From Candidatus Acidiferrales bacterium (GTDB lineage: Bacteria > Acidobacteriota > Terriglobia > Acidiferrales > UBA7541), in contig JASHQB010000204.1 of NCBI GenBank assembly GCA_030037775.1, positions 1 through 58,816 of the forward strand: 58,816 nt of DNA. The letters are read 5' to 3'. Every line of letters begins with the position of its first letter. Within the stretch, counting starts at the first letter, position 1. Below are positions 37,064-46,350 of the stretch, in pieces. Below the pieces are notes generated by a model that saw only the letters and a program-made list of their open reading frames with translations, had not been told where the DNA came from and did no database searches. A program made the translations under genes and the position numbers.

Positions 37064-37672
37064 ATGCGCAAACGGGAAGAAAAAACCGTCACCGCTGGCG
37101 AAAATAATCTGCCTCCGCAGGCATTCGACATGCCTGAAGAGGCTGCGCGCCCTGAATTGCGGCGTGCCATCGACGATTTGTTTTGCGCCACATATGAGGA
37201 ATTGCGCCGGCTCGCGTCGACGGTTCGCCGCGGCGATCCGAACGCGACGCTGAATCCCACGGCGCTCGTCAACGAAGCCTGGATAAAACTCGCGAAATCT
37301 TCCGAACTCGCAGTGACTTCGCGCCTTCATTTCAAACGTATCGCCGCGCGCGCCATGCGCCAGCTTCTCGTCGAAGCCGCGCGCCGCCGCAACGCAGACA
37401 AGAGAAATGGCGGCTCCCGAATTACCGTTACGTTCGATGGCTCCTTTCGCGAGAAGCCTTGTGACGCCAAGAATTTGCTGGCATTGAATAAAGCGCTCGA
37501 TACTCTTGCGGATATGAGTCCGCGCCAAGCGATTATGGTGGAGAGCCGCTTTTTCGGCGGGCTCGATATTCCCGAAACAGCGGCAGTGCTGAAGGTCTCA
37601 GAAGCAACCGTTCTTCGTGATTGGCGGGCAGCCAAGGCTTGGCTCGCCCGTGAGCTTCGCGAATCGAATTAA
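37064..37672 (+). CDS. ECF sigma factor (Sigma70_ECF/TIGR02999-like subfamily)
   Basis: 202 residues from the ATG at 37064. Region 2 (LFCATYEELRRLASTVRRGD and LNPTALVNEAWIKLA) and region 4 (MSPRQAIMVESRFFGGLDIPETAAVL...SEATVLRDWRAAKAWLARELR, quoted in parts) match the ECF subgroup common in Acidobacteriota and Planctomycetota, usually paired with a Ser/Thr kinase. No anti-sigma factor is visible. The kinase gene follows after 34 bases, so activation by phosphorylation is plausible. A TTG at 37043 is an alternative start. Confidence 0.88.
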   Translation: MRKREEKTVTAGENNLPPQAFDMPEEAARPELRRAIDDLFCATYEELRRLASTVRRGDPNATLNPTALVNEAWIKLAKSSELAVTSRLHFKRIAARAMRQLLVEAARRRNADKRNGGSRITVTFDGSFREKPCDAKNLLALNKALDTLADMSPRQAIMVESRFFGGLDIPETAAVLKVSEATVLRDWRAAKAWLARELRESN

Positions 37673-37706
37673 CGGCCCGGGTTCCATCCAGCTCTGGGGT
37701 ACGGCC

Positions 37707-40349
37707 ATGGATCAAGCTCGTTGGGACAAGATTCAGTCGCTTTTCCACGACGCCGCAGCGCTTCCTGAACCCAAACGCCTCCCCTATTTGCGCTCCGTCT
37801 GCGATGGAGACGAAGTGCTCGTTTCAGAAGTGCTGGCTTTGCTGGAAGAAGACGCGCACGGAGCGTCACTGCTCGACCGTGACGTTTCCGAAGTAGCGCA
37901 ACAGATCTTGGGTGATTCCACCGCTTCGCTTCCGTTCAAGGAATTCGGTCCCTACTGTATCAAGAAGCGCCTCGGTGAAGGTGGGATGGGTGTGGTCTAT
38001 CTCGCCGAACGCAAGGATCTCGGCAGTCTGGTGGCCATCAAAATTTTGCGTGACGCTTGGCTCTCCCCGTCGCGCCGCGAGCGCTTCGCCACCGAGCAAC
38101 GTACACTCGCGCAGCTGAACCACCCTTCGATAGCGCGGCTGTACGATGCCAACACGTCTCCCGACGGCACGCCGTTTTTCGTGATGGAATATGTCGAGGG
38201 TGTTCCGCTCACCGAGTATTGTCACGAGCGCCAATGCAGCGTCGAGGAGCGCCTGCGGCTCTTTCGCGCCGTCTGTGAAGCTGTTCTCTACGCGCATCAG
38301 CATGGGGTGATTCACCGCGATCTGAAACCTTCCAATATCCTTGTCAGAGAGGATGGAACAGTCCGCCTCCTGGATTTTGGCATCGCCAAGCATGTTGAAA
38401 GCTTCGGCGAATCCGTGGAGCAAACCGCCACAGGCTTGCGTTTGATGACGCCGGCCTATGCCTCGCTCGAACAGATTCGCGGAGAGCGTGTCGGAATTCA
38501 CACTGACGTCTATTCCCTGGGCGTCATTTTGTATGAACTGCTGTGCGGACGCCTTCCGTTTGATCTTTCCGGCTGCACGCCGGCGCAGGCGGAAAAATTT
38601 CTCACTGAAAGGGAAGCGGAGAAACCCTCATCGGTGATGTGGCAAACGTCCGCCTCGAAGACAAGCCACAAAGGCATGGCCGCATTCCGCAAGACAGTTT
38701 CTCCGGAGCTGGACGCGCTGTGCCTCACAGCCATGCACAAGGACCCCGCGCTTCGGTATCACTCCGTTGACGCGCTGATCCGTGACATCGATCACTATCA
38801 GAAGCATGAGCCTCTCGAAGCGCGGCCTGCTACCCTCTCCTACCGCGTCCGGCATTTTTTCTCTCGTCATCAACGATCTATCGCCGCGGCCTTCATGACC
38901 TCGCTGGTCGCCGCCATGGCAGCTCTCGCGGTTGTGTTTGCCGTCCGGGGCAAACTCGCTCCTCACGGAGCTCTGCTGAATTCCAAAATCGCATCCGTCG
39001 CCGTGCTGCCCCTTGCCAACACTTCCGGCGATGCCGGCCAGGATTATCTTGCCGGCGGCATGACGCAAGCGCTCATCACGGACCTTTCCAAGGTCAGAGC
39101 GTTGAAGGTCGTTTCGCGGACCTCTGCATCGGGTAATCAGACCAAAGCCGAGTCTCCGTCCCAAATCGGTCGGGAGCTGAATGTTGCCGGCATCGTGGAA
39201 GGTTCGGTAGCGCGCTCCGGCAACAGTGTTCACGTGAGCCTCGAACTCATGCGCGCCAACGGGACCCCTGTTTGGGCAGAAACCTACGACCGCAATATCG
39301 AGGAGTTACAGAGCCTCCAGCGCGAATTGGCGCGACAAATCATTCGCGAAACCCAAATCACAGTGCCTGACTCCGAGGAGAAGCAGCTTGCCGATTCCGA
39401 AGCCAGGACTCCCGAGGCCCACGATCTTTATCTCCGCGGCCGCTACTTCTGGAACCAACGCACACGCGAAGGCCTCCTCAAATCGGTAGATTATTTCCGC
39501 CAAGCAACGATTGCCGATCCCAGCTATTCGGAGGCTTATGCCGGCCTCGCCGACGCTTATGTCGAGCTCGTTGCCTTCGGCAATCTCGTTCCTTCCGACG
39601 GCCTTCCCAAAGCCAAGGCGGCAGCCTCAAAAGCGATCGCCTTGGACGACTCCTTGGCCGAAGCTCATGCCGCACTCGCTTACAGCCACGCCGCCGAATG
39701 GGATTGGGTCGGCTCCCAAAAAGAGTTTCAGCGCGCTCTTGAATTGAATCCCGGATACGTAACCGCGCTCTATCAATATGCCTACATTCTCTCTATGGTG
39801 GGGGATCAAAAAGAATCACTCTCCCTCGCCCAGCAGGCTTTGCAGTTGGATCCGCTTTCACCAGTCGTCATGTACCGCGCCGGGCGCGTTTACTTCCACG
39901 CCCGCGATTACGGAAAGGCGACTTCGGAGTTCCGTCGCATCCTCGAACTCAACCCCAACGACCCGCTGGGAATCTACGGCCTCGCGCTGGTCTTGAGAGC
40001 GCAGGGAAAGTTTGACGACGCTATCCGCTATGTGCAGCGAGAGAACCTTCAACAGGGCTTTGACCTTGCCTCCACCTATGCGGCGGCTGGTCAATCGGCG
40101 GACGCGCGCCGCCAACTCACCACTTGCGTCCTTCGTCTTCAACAACAGAAGCGGTATATCCGCCCCGGCTGGGTCGCTGAAGTGTACGCGAACCTAGGAG
40201 ATAACGACGATGCCATCACCTGGCTCGAGCGGGGCTACCGAGAACATGACGATTTTCTTGCGCTGCTGAGAGTATGGCCGGCGTTCGACCGTCTCCGCAG
40301 TGATCCTAGATTTCAGGCTCTCGTCCGCCGCATGAACTTCCCATCGTAA
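37707..40349 (+). CDS. Ser/Thr protein kinase with TolB-like and TPR regions
   Basis: 880 residues. Residues ~80-360 are a PknB-type kinase: glycine loop LGEGGMGVVYLAE, catalytic Lys112 in VAIKIL, HRDLKPSN (Asp205) and DFGIAKH. One transmembrane helix (~391-412) separates it from an extracytoplasmic part. That part contains a TolB-like/FlgO-like domain (VAVLPLANTSGDAGQDYLAGGM ... GIVEGSVARSGNSVHVSLELM, parts) and several tetratricopeptide repeats (e.g. YAGLADAYVELVAFG, LNPGYVTALYQYAYIL). The ATG at 37707 follows the sigma-factor stop by 34 bases; the frame is open 30 codons further but that overlaps the sigma gene. Confidence 0.93.
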   Translation: MDQARWDKIQSLFHDAAALPEPKRLPYLRSVCDGDEVLVSEVLALLEEDAHGASLLDRDVSEVAQQILGDSTASLPFKEFGPYCIKKRLGEGGMGVVYLAERKDLGSLVAIKILRDAWLSPSRRERFATEQRTLAQLNHPSIARLYDANTSPDGTPFFVMEYVEGVPLTEYCHERQCSVEERLRLFRAVCEAVLYAHQHGVIHRDLKPSNILVREDGTVRLLDFGIAKHVESFGESVEQTATGLRLMTPAYASLEQIRGERVGIHTDVYSLGVILYELLCGRLPFDLSGCTPAQAEKFLTEREAEKPSSVMWQTSASKTSHKGMAAFRKTVSPELDALCLTAMHKDPALRYHSVDALIRDIDHYQKHEPLEARPATLSYRVRHFFSRHQRSIAAAFMTSLVAAMAALAVVFAVRGKLAPHGALLNSKIASVAVLPLANTSGDAGQDYLAGGMTQALITDLSKVRALKVVSRTSASGNQTKAESPSQIGRELNVAGIVEGSVARSGNSVHVSLELMRANGTPVWAETYDRNIEELQSLQRELARQIIRETQITVPDSEEKQLADSEARTPEAHDLYLRGRYFWNQRTREGLLKSVDYFRQATIADPSYSEAYAGLADAYVELVAFGNLVPSDGLPKAKAAASKAIALDDSLAEAHAALAYSHAAEWDWVGSQKEFQRALELNPGYVTALYQYAYILSMVGDQKESLSLAQQALQLDPLSPVVMYRAGRVYFHARDYGKATSEFRRILELNPNDPLGIYGLALVLRAQGKFDDAIRYVQRENLQQGFDLASTYAAAGQSADARRQLTTCVLRLQQQKRYIRPGWVAEVYANLGDNDDAITWLERGYREHDDFLALLRVWPAFDRLRSDPRFQALVRRMNFPS

Positions 40350-40541
40350 GCCACGGCTGCGTGTCCTGGACTTTGAGATTCTTCCTCTTCGAGGCCCCGA
40401 CTAGGCCGTCGAATCTAGGAACCGGCGAGGAATCGAAGGAGGAATTGCATTTGATGCGAGGCTAAAGTCCATGGGCTTGCAATCGCTTCCGTATAGCTGA
40501 TAACCCGACCAAAATTATGTCGTCTCGCGATAATCGATGGC

Positions 40542-40868
40542 TTATGCTGCTCCCGTTGGCGGGTGCGGTTGCATTCGCTGCATCCGGGGACGCTCTACTC
40601 TATAGACTGGAGTAGCAGTCGGGCTCTTTAGTGAGACATAGACTAGCCTTCGCTTCTTGAGAAGCCTGACGGCGCTTTGCACGGCAGACTTTGATAGCCC
40701 CGTGCCTTCCGCGATCTCCTGGTAGCTCAGCGAGGCAACTTTCTGGCCCGCACCCAGGCTTCGCCTCCATACGTACAGGTAAACCAGAAATGCGGAGGGC
40801 CGCCTTTCATGTTCAGCGAGATCGCGCATGAGTACATCCGGGATATAGTTATCCAAGGAAAGCTTCAC
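40542..40868 (-). CDS. Small helix-turn-helix DNA-binding protein
   Basis: 108 residues. A winged-helix motif is visible: LSYQEIAEGTGLSKSAVQSAVRLLKKRRLVYV, read in two parts, with the recognition helix SKSAVQSAVRLLKKR. An N-terminal segment with LSLDNYIPDVLMRDL and FLVYLYVWRR resembles helix-turn-helix proteins seen in Acidobacteriota that are otherwise undefined. The start is a GTG at 40868, ribosome site weak. It stands alone, downstream of the convergent kinase gene. Target unknown. Confidence 0.75.
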   Translation of the reverse strand: MKLSLDNYIPDVLMRDLAEHERRPSAFLVYLYVWRRSLGAGQKVASLSYQEIAEGTGLSKSAVQSAVRLLKKRRLVYVSLKSPTATPVYRVERPRMQRMQPHPPTGAA

Positions 40869-40968
40869 AAGAGCTCTCTAGTAGTTCTCACTACCTTAGT
40901 TGCCGGGCTAAACATGGCCGCTCGCCAAGAGCCGCTCTCCTTTGAACGCGCTACTCTTCACAACGAGT

Positions 40969-41010
40969 GAAAGCCCCGAACGAACCATGCTTCGTTCGTT
41001 CGGGGCTTTC
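40969..41010 (-). terminator. Strong terminator-like hairpin after the second TonB receptor
   Basis: A perfect 16-base stem (40969-40984 with 40995-41010) around a 10-base loop, starting 17 bases after the receptor stop. No U-run, but the stem is unusually strong; it also separates the receptor from the helix-turn-helix gene. Confidence 0.65.
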
Positions 41011-41027
41011 GCGTCCTCGGGGAGGTA

Positions 41028-43940
41028 TCAGAAGTGGAAGCCGATTTCGCCCGTCAGCGTGCGCGGCGTTACATAATGAGTGCCGCTGAACGTGGACAGG
41101 AAGTTGTACAGTCCGTAGTCGTTCGCTAGGTTGATGACCGTGAATTGTGCGCTCCACCTGCGGTGGTCACCGTGGAACAGATTGTCGTCGCCGACCGCTA
41201 GATCAAACAGATTGCGCTGCTGAATGCGAGGAGGATTGAGGTCGTCATCTTCCTTATTAGGAGCTGGAACTTTCACGAGTGGCGACCCGAATTGTGCTGC
41301 CGGGCAAACACCTACTACGCCGTTGGAGCTTAGCGGTGTACCCGATGGATTTGCTGGACTGGGCGGTGTAGCGCGCACTCCATTACAAGTGAACCCGGCC
41401 TCAAACTCCTGATCAGCTGAAAGAGGCACAAAACCAACGTTGGCAGCGATCAGGGAGACACTGGGCATGCCACTGATGTTTGTGAACGAGCCTGGGCAAT
41501 CGTTATAGGCGTTGATTCCATAGCACGGAGTTGCACCAGCTACGAGCCCGCTGTCGTATCGCCAGTTGAAGCCGATCCACGCTGCCTTTTCAAATGGCAA
41601 CTGATACTGCAAGTGGGTGGTCTGATTGTAGTGTTCGTCGTGATCGATGCGGAACGCCCCCGCGGCAGAGGGCGTGGCGCCGGCTCCGCCAATTTGCGGA
41701 GTGAAGAAACGGGCAGCAACGCTGGACGCCACCGCGTAGGCCGTGAAGCCTTTGAGGTTCGTAAGGTTCACGCGAGCGGCGAATCCAGGGATTTTGGAGC
41801 GGGTCCATTCAATCGGAAATGTAATTGGTGTATTGCCTAACACACTGAAGTCATATCCGTTGTGCGTGTATTTCCAGATGTACTCGCCGTCGAGAACCAC
41901 GTGTTTTCCAAAGGCTTGCTCCAGCCCGGCGTGGAATTCGTTACGAAAGCCAGGAGCTATTGGAGTGAAAGAGTTTGATGAGCAGAGCAGCAGTCCAGTG
42001 CCTGGAATTCCATCCTGCGGCCCCAGAACGGGGTTACTGCATCCGACGCTGGAAAGGATCAAGTTTTCGTTGAACGGTGTTTCCAGGGAACGCGAGTAGG
42101 AAACGCGGAGAACCGTGCCGCTTGGCTTGACGTTGTATGCGATCCCCAGGCGCGGCTCGGCCTGACTACCGCTAGTGATGCCGTTATAGAGATCACCACG
42201 GATTCCTAGCCGGAAGTTCCAAGCACCCTTCGTGATCGCGTCGTCGATGTAAACGGCGAGTTCCTTTATGTCGGTATGACCGTTGAAACTGAAGAGACCA
42301 CCTCCGCGCGTCAGGTCGTACGGCGCCAAGGTTGAGCTGAACAAGGGGTATAAGGCCGGGCTCAAAAACCCATTGGCCGGGTTGCCCGGAGCGTTCGGAT
42401 TCGATGCCACGTTCTCCTCGAGTCCTGCTGCTGCGCACTGACTGGGATCGGTGAACCCCTGCACAGGAGCAAACGGGTAGTCCGCAACGGTGTTGGGGTT
42501 CGTGTTGGGACCGAGGCACGGAGCGTTGAGAGTGGGATCAACAATCCCTAGGTTGTCGGTCTCATTCAGGAATGTTTGTTCGTACTGGATGCCTCCTTTG
42601 ATGTTGTTGATGCCGCTGACGTAGGAAATAGTGGCGCGACCGCCAGCATTGGTCAGCGTTCGATATTGGGAGACACTTTCTCTCTGAAGGCTGAAGGGGC
42701 CGAGATCGGCGAATGGATCGTCGCTGGGATAATAATTGTAGGCATCGCGGCGCACCCACGTGCCGAGGGTAAAGACCGCTTTCGAGCCGATCAGATGGTT
42801 CCACGATGGCGCTACGTTGATCGTTCCGATCTGTGATCGTTGATCCGTCGGCCCCACGGCTTCGCCGTTGGGGCCAAGGCCGCCATCTTGGACTACGACA
42901 CCATTCCACGGAGAAGCATATTCCGCGTCGAATGAGTTCGGTGTCTGAAACCAGGAACGCGAGTAGTTCACATTGACGTGAACGGAATCGGTTTGGTTGA
43001 GCTGGTAGTCCGCGCGATCAAAGACATTCTCTTCATTTCCCTTATCGTGCATGACGACGAATTCCGGCGGATCCAGAAATCGCCCGGTATCCAATCCGTT
43101 TGCGGAAATGAAGTTGCCCCACTTCTCTCCGCCATAGGCGACGTCGAATCCTTCGTTCGACGTACCAAACGTCCCATACGAAGCTGTCACGCTTCCATGT
43201 GGAGTTGTGACGCCTTGACCCGAGCGCGTGGTCACGTCGATCACCACGCTGGTCTTGTCGCCATACTCGGCTGGCGGTGCGCCGTCGATGACCTCCAACG
43301 ACTGGATCGAGTCAACAGGAATCTGATTGGAGAACACTTTGCTTTGCTGGTCGGTGATGGGTTCGTCGTCGACTGAAAATGAGTTTTCCGCATGGTCGCC
43401 GAGCCCATGAAAAAGACCGTTCGAGTCCGCCGCGATGCCCGGGCTTGCCAACGTAACCAGCGAGCTCACCGAAGAGGAATTGCTCTCGAGGGGCACCTGT
43501 TGGAATAGCGAGCGGTCTATATCAGTATGCGTCGTCGGTGTATTCTCCAGCAGATCAGCGGCTTCTCCACTGACCTCCACGGTAATACTGGACCCTGCAA
43601 CCTGTAGCTTCACGCTCACCTGTACAGGGACGGTAGACCGGACGTCGATATCTTGTACGTACGGCGCAAAGCCAGTCGCTGTAACGGTCATGTGATACGG
43701 GTTGAAAGGCACGTTCGGAAGATTGAAGCTCCCGGTAACGTCAGTCGTGACAGACCTTTCGTAACCACTCACTGGGTCGTGGATGGTTACAGTCGCCTTG
43801 ACCACGACGGCACCGGATGGGTCCAACACGGTACCCGAAATCGTCGACGAATTTCCTGTTTGCGCTGCGATCACGCCTGGAAGAAGTAGCGCGCACAAAC
43901 ACACAATCAGAACTAAGAATGATCTTTGCGAACCGCTCAT
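41028..43940 (-). CDS. TonB-dependent receptor, 970 aa, metal-locus candidate
   Basis: Outer-membrane receptor. Signal peptide residues ~1-26 (PGVIAAQTG), carboxypeptidase-regulatory-like domain (~33-115), plug domain (~120-250, with VDDEPITDQQS and the GDKTSVVIDVTTRSGQG closing motif), then a beta-barrel ending in FHF. The barrel opens with YGGEKWGNFISANGLDTGRFLDPPEF, typical of plug-connected Oar-like receptors. The ATG at 43940 has AAAGGAGA upstream. The 98-residue CPICH protein gene precedes it on the same strand, and the RcnR-like repressor is divergent, so uptake of a metal complex is the favoured role (inference). Confidence 0.88.
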   Translation of the reverse strand: MSGSQRSFLVLIVCLCALLLPGVIAAQTGNSSTISGTVLDPSGAVVVKATVTIHDPVSGYERSVTTDVTGSFNLPNVPFNPYHMTVTATGFAPYVQDIDVRSTVPVQVSVKLQVAGSSITVEVSGEAADLLENTPTTHTDIDRSLFQQVPLESNSSSVSSLVTLASPGIAADSNGLFHGLGDHAENSFSVDDEPITDQQSKVFSNQIPVDSIQSLEVIDGAPPAEYGDKTSVVIDVTTRSGQGVTTPHGSVTASYGTFGTSNEGFDVAYGGEKWGNFISANGLDTGRFLDPPEFVVMHDKGNEENVFDRADYQLNQTDSVHVNVNYSRSWFQTPNSFDAEYASPWNGVVVQDGGLGPNGEAVGPTDQRSQIGTINVAPSWNHLIGSKAVFTLGTWVRRDAYNYYPSDDPFADLGPFSLQRESVSQYRTLTNAGGRATISYVSGINNIKGGIQYEQTFLNETDNLGIVDPTLNAPCLGPNTNPNTVADYPFAPVQGFTDPSQCAAAGLEENVASNPNAPGNPANGFLSPALYPLFSSTLAPYDLTRGGGLFSFNGHTDIKELAVYIDDAITKGAWNFRLGIRGDLYNGITSGSQAEPRLGIAYNVKPSGTVLRVSYSRSLETPFNENLILSSVGCSNPVLGPQDGIPGTGLLLCSSNSFTPIAPGFRNEFHAGLEQAFGKHVVLDGEYIWKYTHNGYDFSVLGNTPITFPIEWTRSKIPGFAARVNLTNLKGFTAYAVASSVAARFFTPQIGGAGATPSAAGAFRIDHDEHYNQTTHLQYQLPFEKAAWIGFNWRYDSGLVAGATPCYGINAYNDCPGSFTNISGMPSVSLIAANVGFVPLSADQEFEAGFTCNGVRATPPSPANPSGTPLSSNGVVGVCPAAQFGSPLVKVPAPNKEDDDLNPPRIQQRNLFDLAVGDDNLFHGDHRRWSAQFTVINLANDYGLYNFLSTFSGTHYVTPRTLTGEIGFHF

Positions 43941-44066
43941 GATTTCGTCTCCTTTAGCAAGTCGCCCCGCGATAGGCGGTATCGTTGTGGTCGTAGAACG
44001 AATGTCTTCCGCAGCCGAGCTTGTCGCTGCGGTGCGAAAATCGGACCTTATTGAACGGAAGGAGAC

Positions 44067-44363
44067 TTACGAGGCGGGCGGGGCGCGGGGCGGCGCGAAA
44101 CGAGTAACTGGGTCGAATTCAAAAACTTGCGCCTGAAGCGGAGGCGACCAACTGCTTATCGTGGGGCCCGGAAGCGTTGGAGCAATTTCAGCTTGCACCA
44201 ACGGGGTATGAATTGCATGACAAATTGGACAAGTCGCCGGGGACTCGAAATTGCTATGATGGTGCCAGAATCCGGCGGATGTGAGAAAGAGGAGAACTGT
44301 TAGTGCGAGGCAAGCTGTGAGCCGTTTGCGAATGATGCTCGACCCATCGCCAAACCCGCTCAA
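44067..44363 (-). CDS. Small membrane-anchored His/Cys protein (CPICH), DUF2946-like
   Basis: 98 residues. One N-terminal hydrophobic helix (TACLALTVLLFLTSAGF) is followed immediately by WHHHSNF and then CPICHAIH, a CxxCH-type site with flanking His, and a Pro/Ala-rich tail. The layout resembles DUF2946 proteins, which accompany TonB-dependent copper receptors. I choose the TTG at 44363 because GGGGAG lies 7 bases upstream; the frame is open to 44549 but that overlaps the divergent regulator gene. Likely handles a transition metal in the periplasm; heme attachment to CxxCH is a weaker alternative. Confidence 0.6.
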   Translation of the reverse strand: MSGFGDGSSIIRKRLTACLALTVLLFLTSAGFWHHHSNFESPATCPICHAIHTPLVQAEIAPTLPGPTISSWSPPLQAQVFEFDPVTRFAPPRAPPAS

Positions 44364-44487
44364 TCTATTTCTCCCCAAGAACGTCAACCTTAGACCCAGC
44401 CCGATGGACCGTTCCCCCAAGGTCAAAGTTCGGAGCCTGCACTCCTCAAGGTATCTGTTCGTGCGGCTCCGCACCTGGAGAAGAGAG

Positions 44488-44516
44488 CGTACTATACTAT
44501 CCCTAAGTATCGTCAA
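44488..44516 (-). promoter_or_regulatory. Candidate CsoR/RcnR-type operator within a promoter
   Basis: ATACT-ATCCCTA-AGTAT (44494-44510) has 5-base arms around a C-containing centre, a shape like operators of the CsoR/FrmR/RcnR family. On the minus strand a -35 TTGACG (44511-44516) abuts it. The best -10, TATAGT (44491-44496), overlaps it with a short 14-base spacer. It lies between the regulator and the CPICH/TonB genes and could control both. Confidence 0.5.
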
Positions 44517-44533
44517 GACATTTTGGAAAACCG

Positions 44534-44812
44534 ATGGCACACACGACAAGAGATAGAAAAAAACTTCTCCGGCGCGTCCGCCGGATTCGCGGGCAACTTG
44601 AAGCAGTTGAACGGACTTTGGGGGGCCATCATGAGTGTGCCGACTTGCTCCAGCAGGTCGCAGCGTGTCGCGGCGCGTTGAACGGCCTGATGGCCGAATT
44701 GATCGAGGGCCATATCCACTTTCACGTCCTCGACCCCAGAAAGGAAAGGAACTCCTCCCGCGCCAAGGCGGGCGATGAACTCGTGGAGATAGTCCGCACT
44801 TATCTGAAGTGA
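44534..44812 (+). CDS. CsoR/RcnR-family metal-sensing repressor (HCHH ligand set)
   Basis: 92 residues forming the all-helical CsoR/RcnR/FrmR fold, a tetrameric repressor that releases DNA when its ligand binds. The residues at the four sensor positions are His3, Cys35, His60 and His64. This His-Cys-His-His pattern is that of RcnR (Ni/Co), not copper CsoR (Cys-His-Cys) and not FrmR (Glu64 in place of His). Sequence landmarks: RRVRRIRGQLEAVERTL, ECADLLQQVAACRGALNGLM, EGHIHFHV. The ATG at 44534 has a weak GGAAAA site. Divergent from the CPICH/TonB pair. Confidence 0.9.
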   Translation: MAHTTRDRKKLLRRVRRIRGQLEAVERTLGGHHECADLLQQVAACRGALNGLMAELIEGHIHFHVLDPRKERNSSRAKAGDELVEIVRTYLK

Positions 44813-45228
44813 TGCCGCGATGTTACGACTCTCGAGGGAGGTCCTTGATCGTCTCGTCCGTCGACACTCTGAACCAAAACCACACTGAACGACCACGAGA
44901 CGTTTTATTGTCGGCGCGGGCTTGTGATTTGGGGTCTTGACGGCTGCGTCGATGGCGCGAGTGTTGTCGGCGGTCGCTGGGGGAAGTAAGCGGCAACGTC
45001 CGGCTCCGCACTTCTCAGAAGTTCTCTGTAGTTTGGCCAAGGTCGCCAGGTTTACGGGCGTGTGGTCAGCAAACGGAAGGCAATCGCCAGATCGGGAGTC
45101 GTGGGATTGTCTCCCCTTGGTATGACTCGGGCGGTATACACGATTTCAGGTATTGCTAACGCTTTGGCTCTATCTTAGATGTGCTCTTCGGCCGGACGGA
45201 AGTCAATAGGGATCTGGCATAAGTTGGT
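44813..45228. other. Intergenic region
   Basis: 416 bases between the repressor stop and the catalase-like gene. A weak promoter, TTGCTA-N17-TAGATG (45153-45181), could serve the catalase gene. No gene or RNA is recognised. Confidence 0.5.
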
Positions 45229-46350
45229 TTGCCGTTGCACTGGAGCGAGCAGTTGCCGAGTGACTCGATCGCGCCGACGGAAGAGCAATCAGCGCCTCTG
45301 ACCGGACGCAGCAGACTGGTCAGATTGGGGGGCGTTGGCGTTGTCATTCTGTGTGTGGTCGGTGGATTTCTCTATTTGGGCGGGTGGCTCAGTCCAAACG
45401 CACTGACGCCTGGGCGGTTCGTCGATGAGTTTGAGCGGATGGGCGGCATCCACTCGGGTTTCCGTCGCAATCACGCTAAAGGCGTATGTGTTCGAGGCTT
45501 TTTCGACAGCAACGGGCAGGGAGCGCGCCTCTCGAAGGCCGTTGTCTTCAGGCCAGGGCGCGTGCCAGTGATCGGGCGCTTTTCTCTGGGCGGAGGCGAT
45601 CCCCATGTCACTGACGATCTGAGCACGGTCCGCGGCTTGGGACTTCAGTTTTCTCTGCCCGACGGAGAAGAGTGGCGGACCGCCATGGTCGATCTACCGG
45701 TGTTCCCGTTCAAGGACCCGCGGGCCTTTTATGACAACCTGCTTGCCTCTCAACCCAACCCCAACACAGGTAAACCCGACCCGGAAAAAATGGCGGCATT
45801 TGCCGCAAGCCATCCCGAAACTGTGCAGGCGCTCGCAATCATTAAGAGCCATGCGCCGTCGTCTGGGTTCGACAACGCCGCCTACTACAGTCTCAATGCG
45901 TTCCGATTCGTCAGGGCGGACGGAGCGTCCACCTACGTGCGCTGGACGCTCGTGCCCGTGCAGCCGTATGGGGCCGGGACTGGAGCGAGCCAAGACAAGA
46001 ATTTCCTCTTCGATGAGCTGATCGCAAGCATCCATCAGCACCCTTTGCAATGGCGCTTGCTCATGACCGTCGCACAGCCCGGCGATCCGACGGACAACGC
46101 TACGATCCTGTGGCCGGAAGGGCGGGAGCAGGTGGACGTGGGAATGCTGACGCTCGACTCTGTGGAAAGCGAGGAAACCAGTCCCGCGCGCGACATCAAT
46201 TTCGATCCGCTGGTTTTGCCGGCCGGCATGGCGCCATCCAACGATCCCTTGCTCAGCGCGCGGTCGGCGATTTACTCGCAATCGTTTACCAGGCGCGCAG
46301 GGGAAACGAAAGAGCCTAGCGAGATCACCCCTTCAGAGGTGCGAAAGTGA
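45229..46350 (+). CDS. Membrane-anchored catalase-family heme peroxidase (SrpA-like)
   Basis: 373 residues. After a short polar tail and one membrane anchor (~residues 31-55, RLGGVGVVILCVVGGFLYLGG), a catalase-fold domain follows. The distal-His segment is RRNHAKGVCVRGFF, then FSLGGGDPHVTDDLSTVRGLGLQFSLPDG (parts) and, near the C-terminal half, SLNAFRFV. These mark catalase-family peroxidases of the SrpA type, which use heme and usually act at the periplasmic face. The start used is a TTG at 45229; other in-frame starts exist and no strong ribosome site resolves them. Overlaps the cytochrome b561 gene by 4 bases. Confidence 0.85.
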   Translation: MPLHWSEQLPSDSIAPTEEQSAPLTGRSRLVRLGGVGVVILCVVGGFLYLGGWLSPNALTPGRFVDEFERMGGIHSGFRRNHAKGVCVRGFFDSNGQGARLSKAVVFRPGRVPVIGRFSLGGGDPHVTDDLSTVRGLGLQFSLPDGEEWRTAMVDLPVFPFKDPRAFYDNLLASQPNPNTGKPDPEKMAAFAASHPETVQALAIIKSHAPSSGFDNAAYYSLNAFRFVRADGASTYVRWTLVPVQPYGAGTGASQDKNFLFDELIASIHQHPLQWRLLMTVAQPGDPTDNATILWPEGREQVDVGMLTLDSVESEETSPARDINFDPLVLPAGMAPSNDPLLSARSAIYSQSFTRRAGETKEPSEITPSEVRK

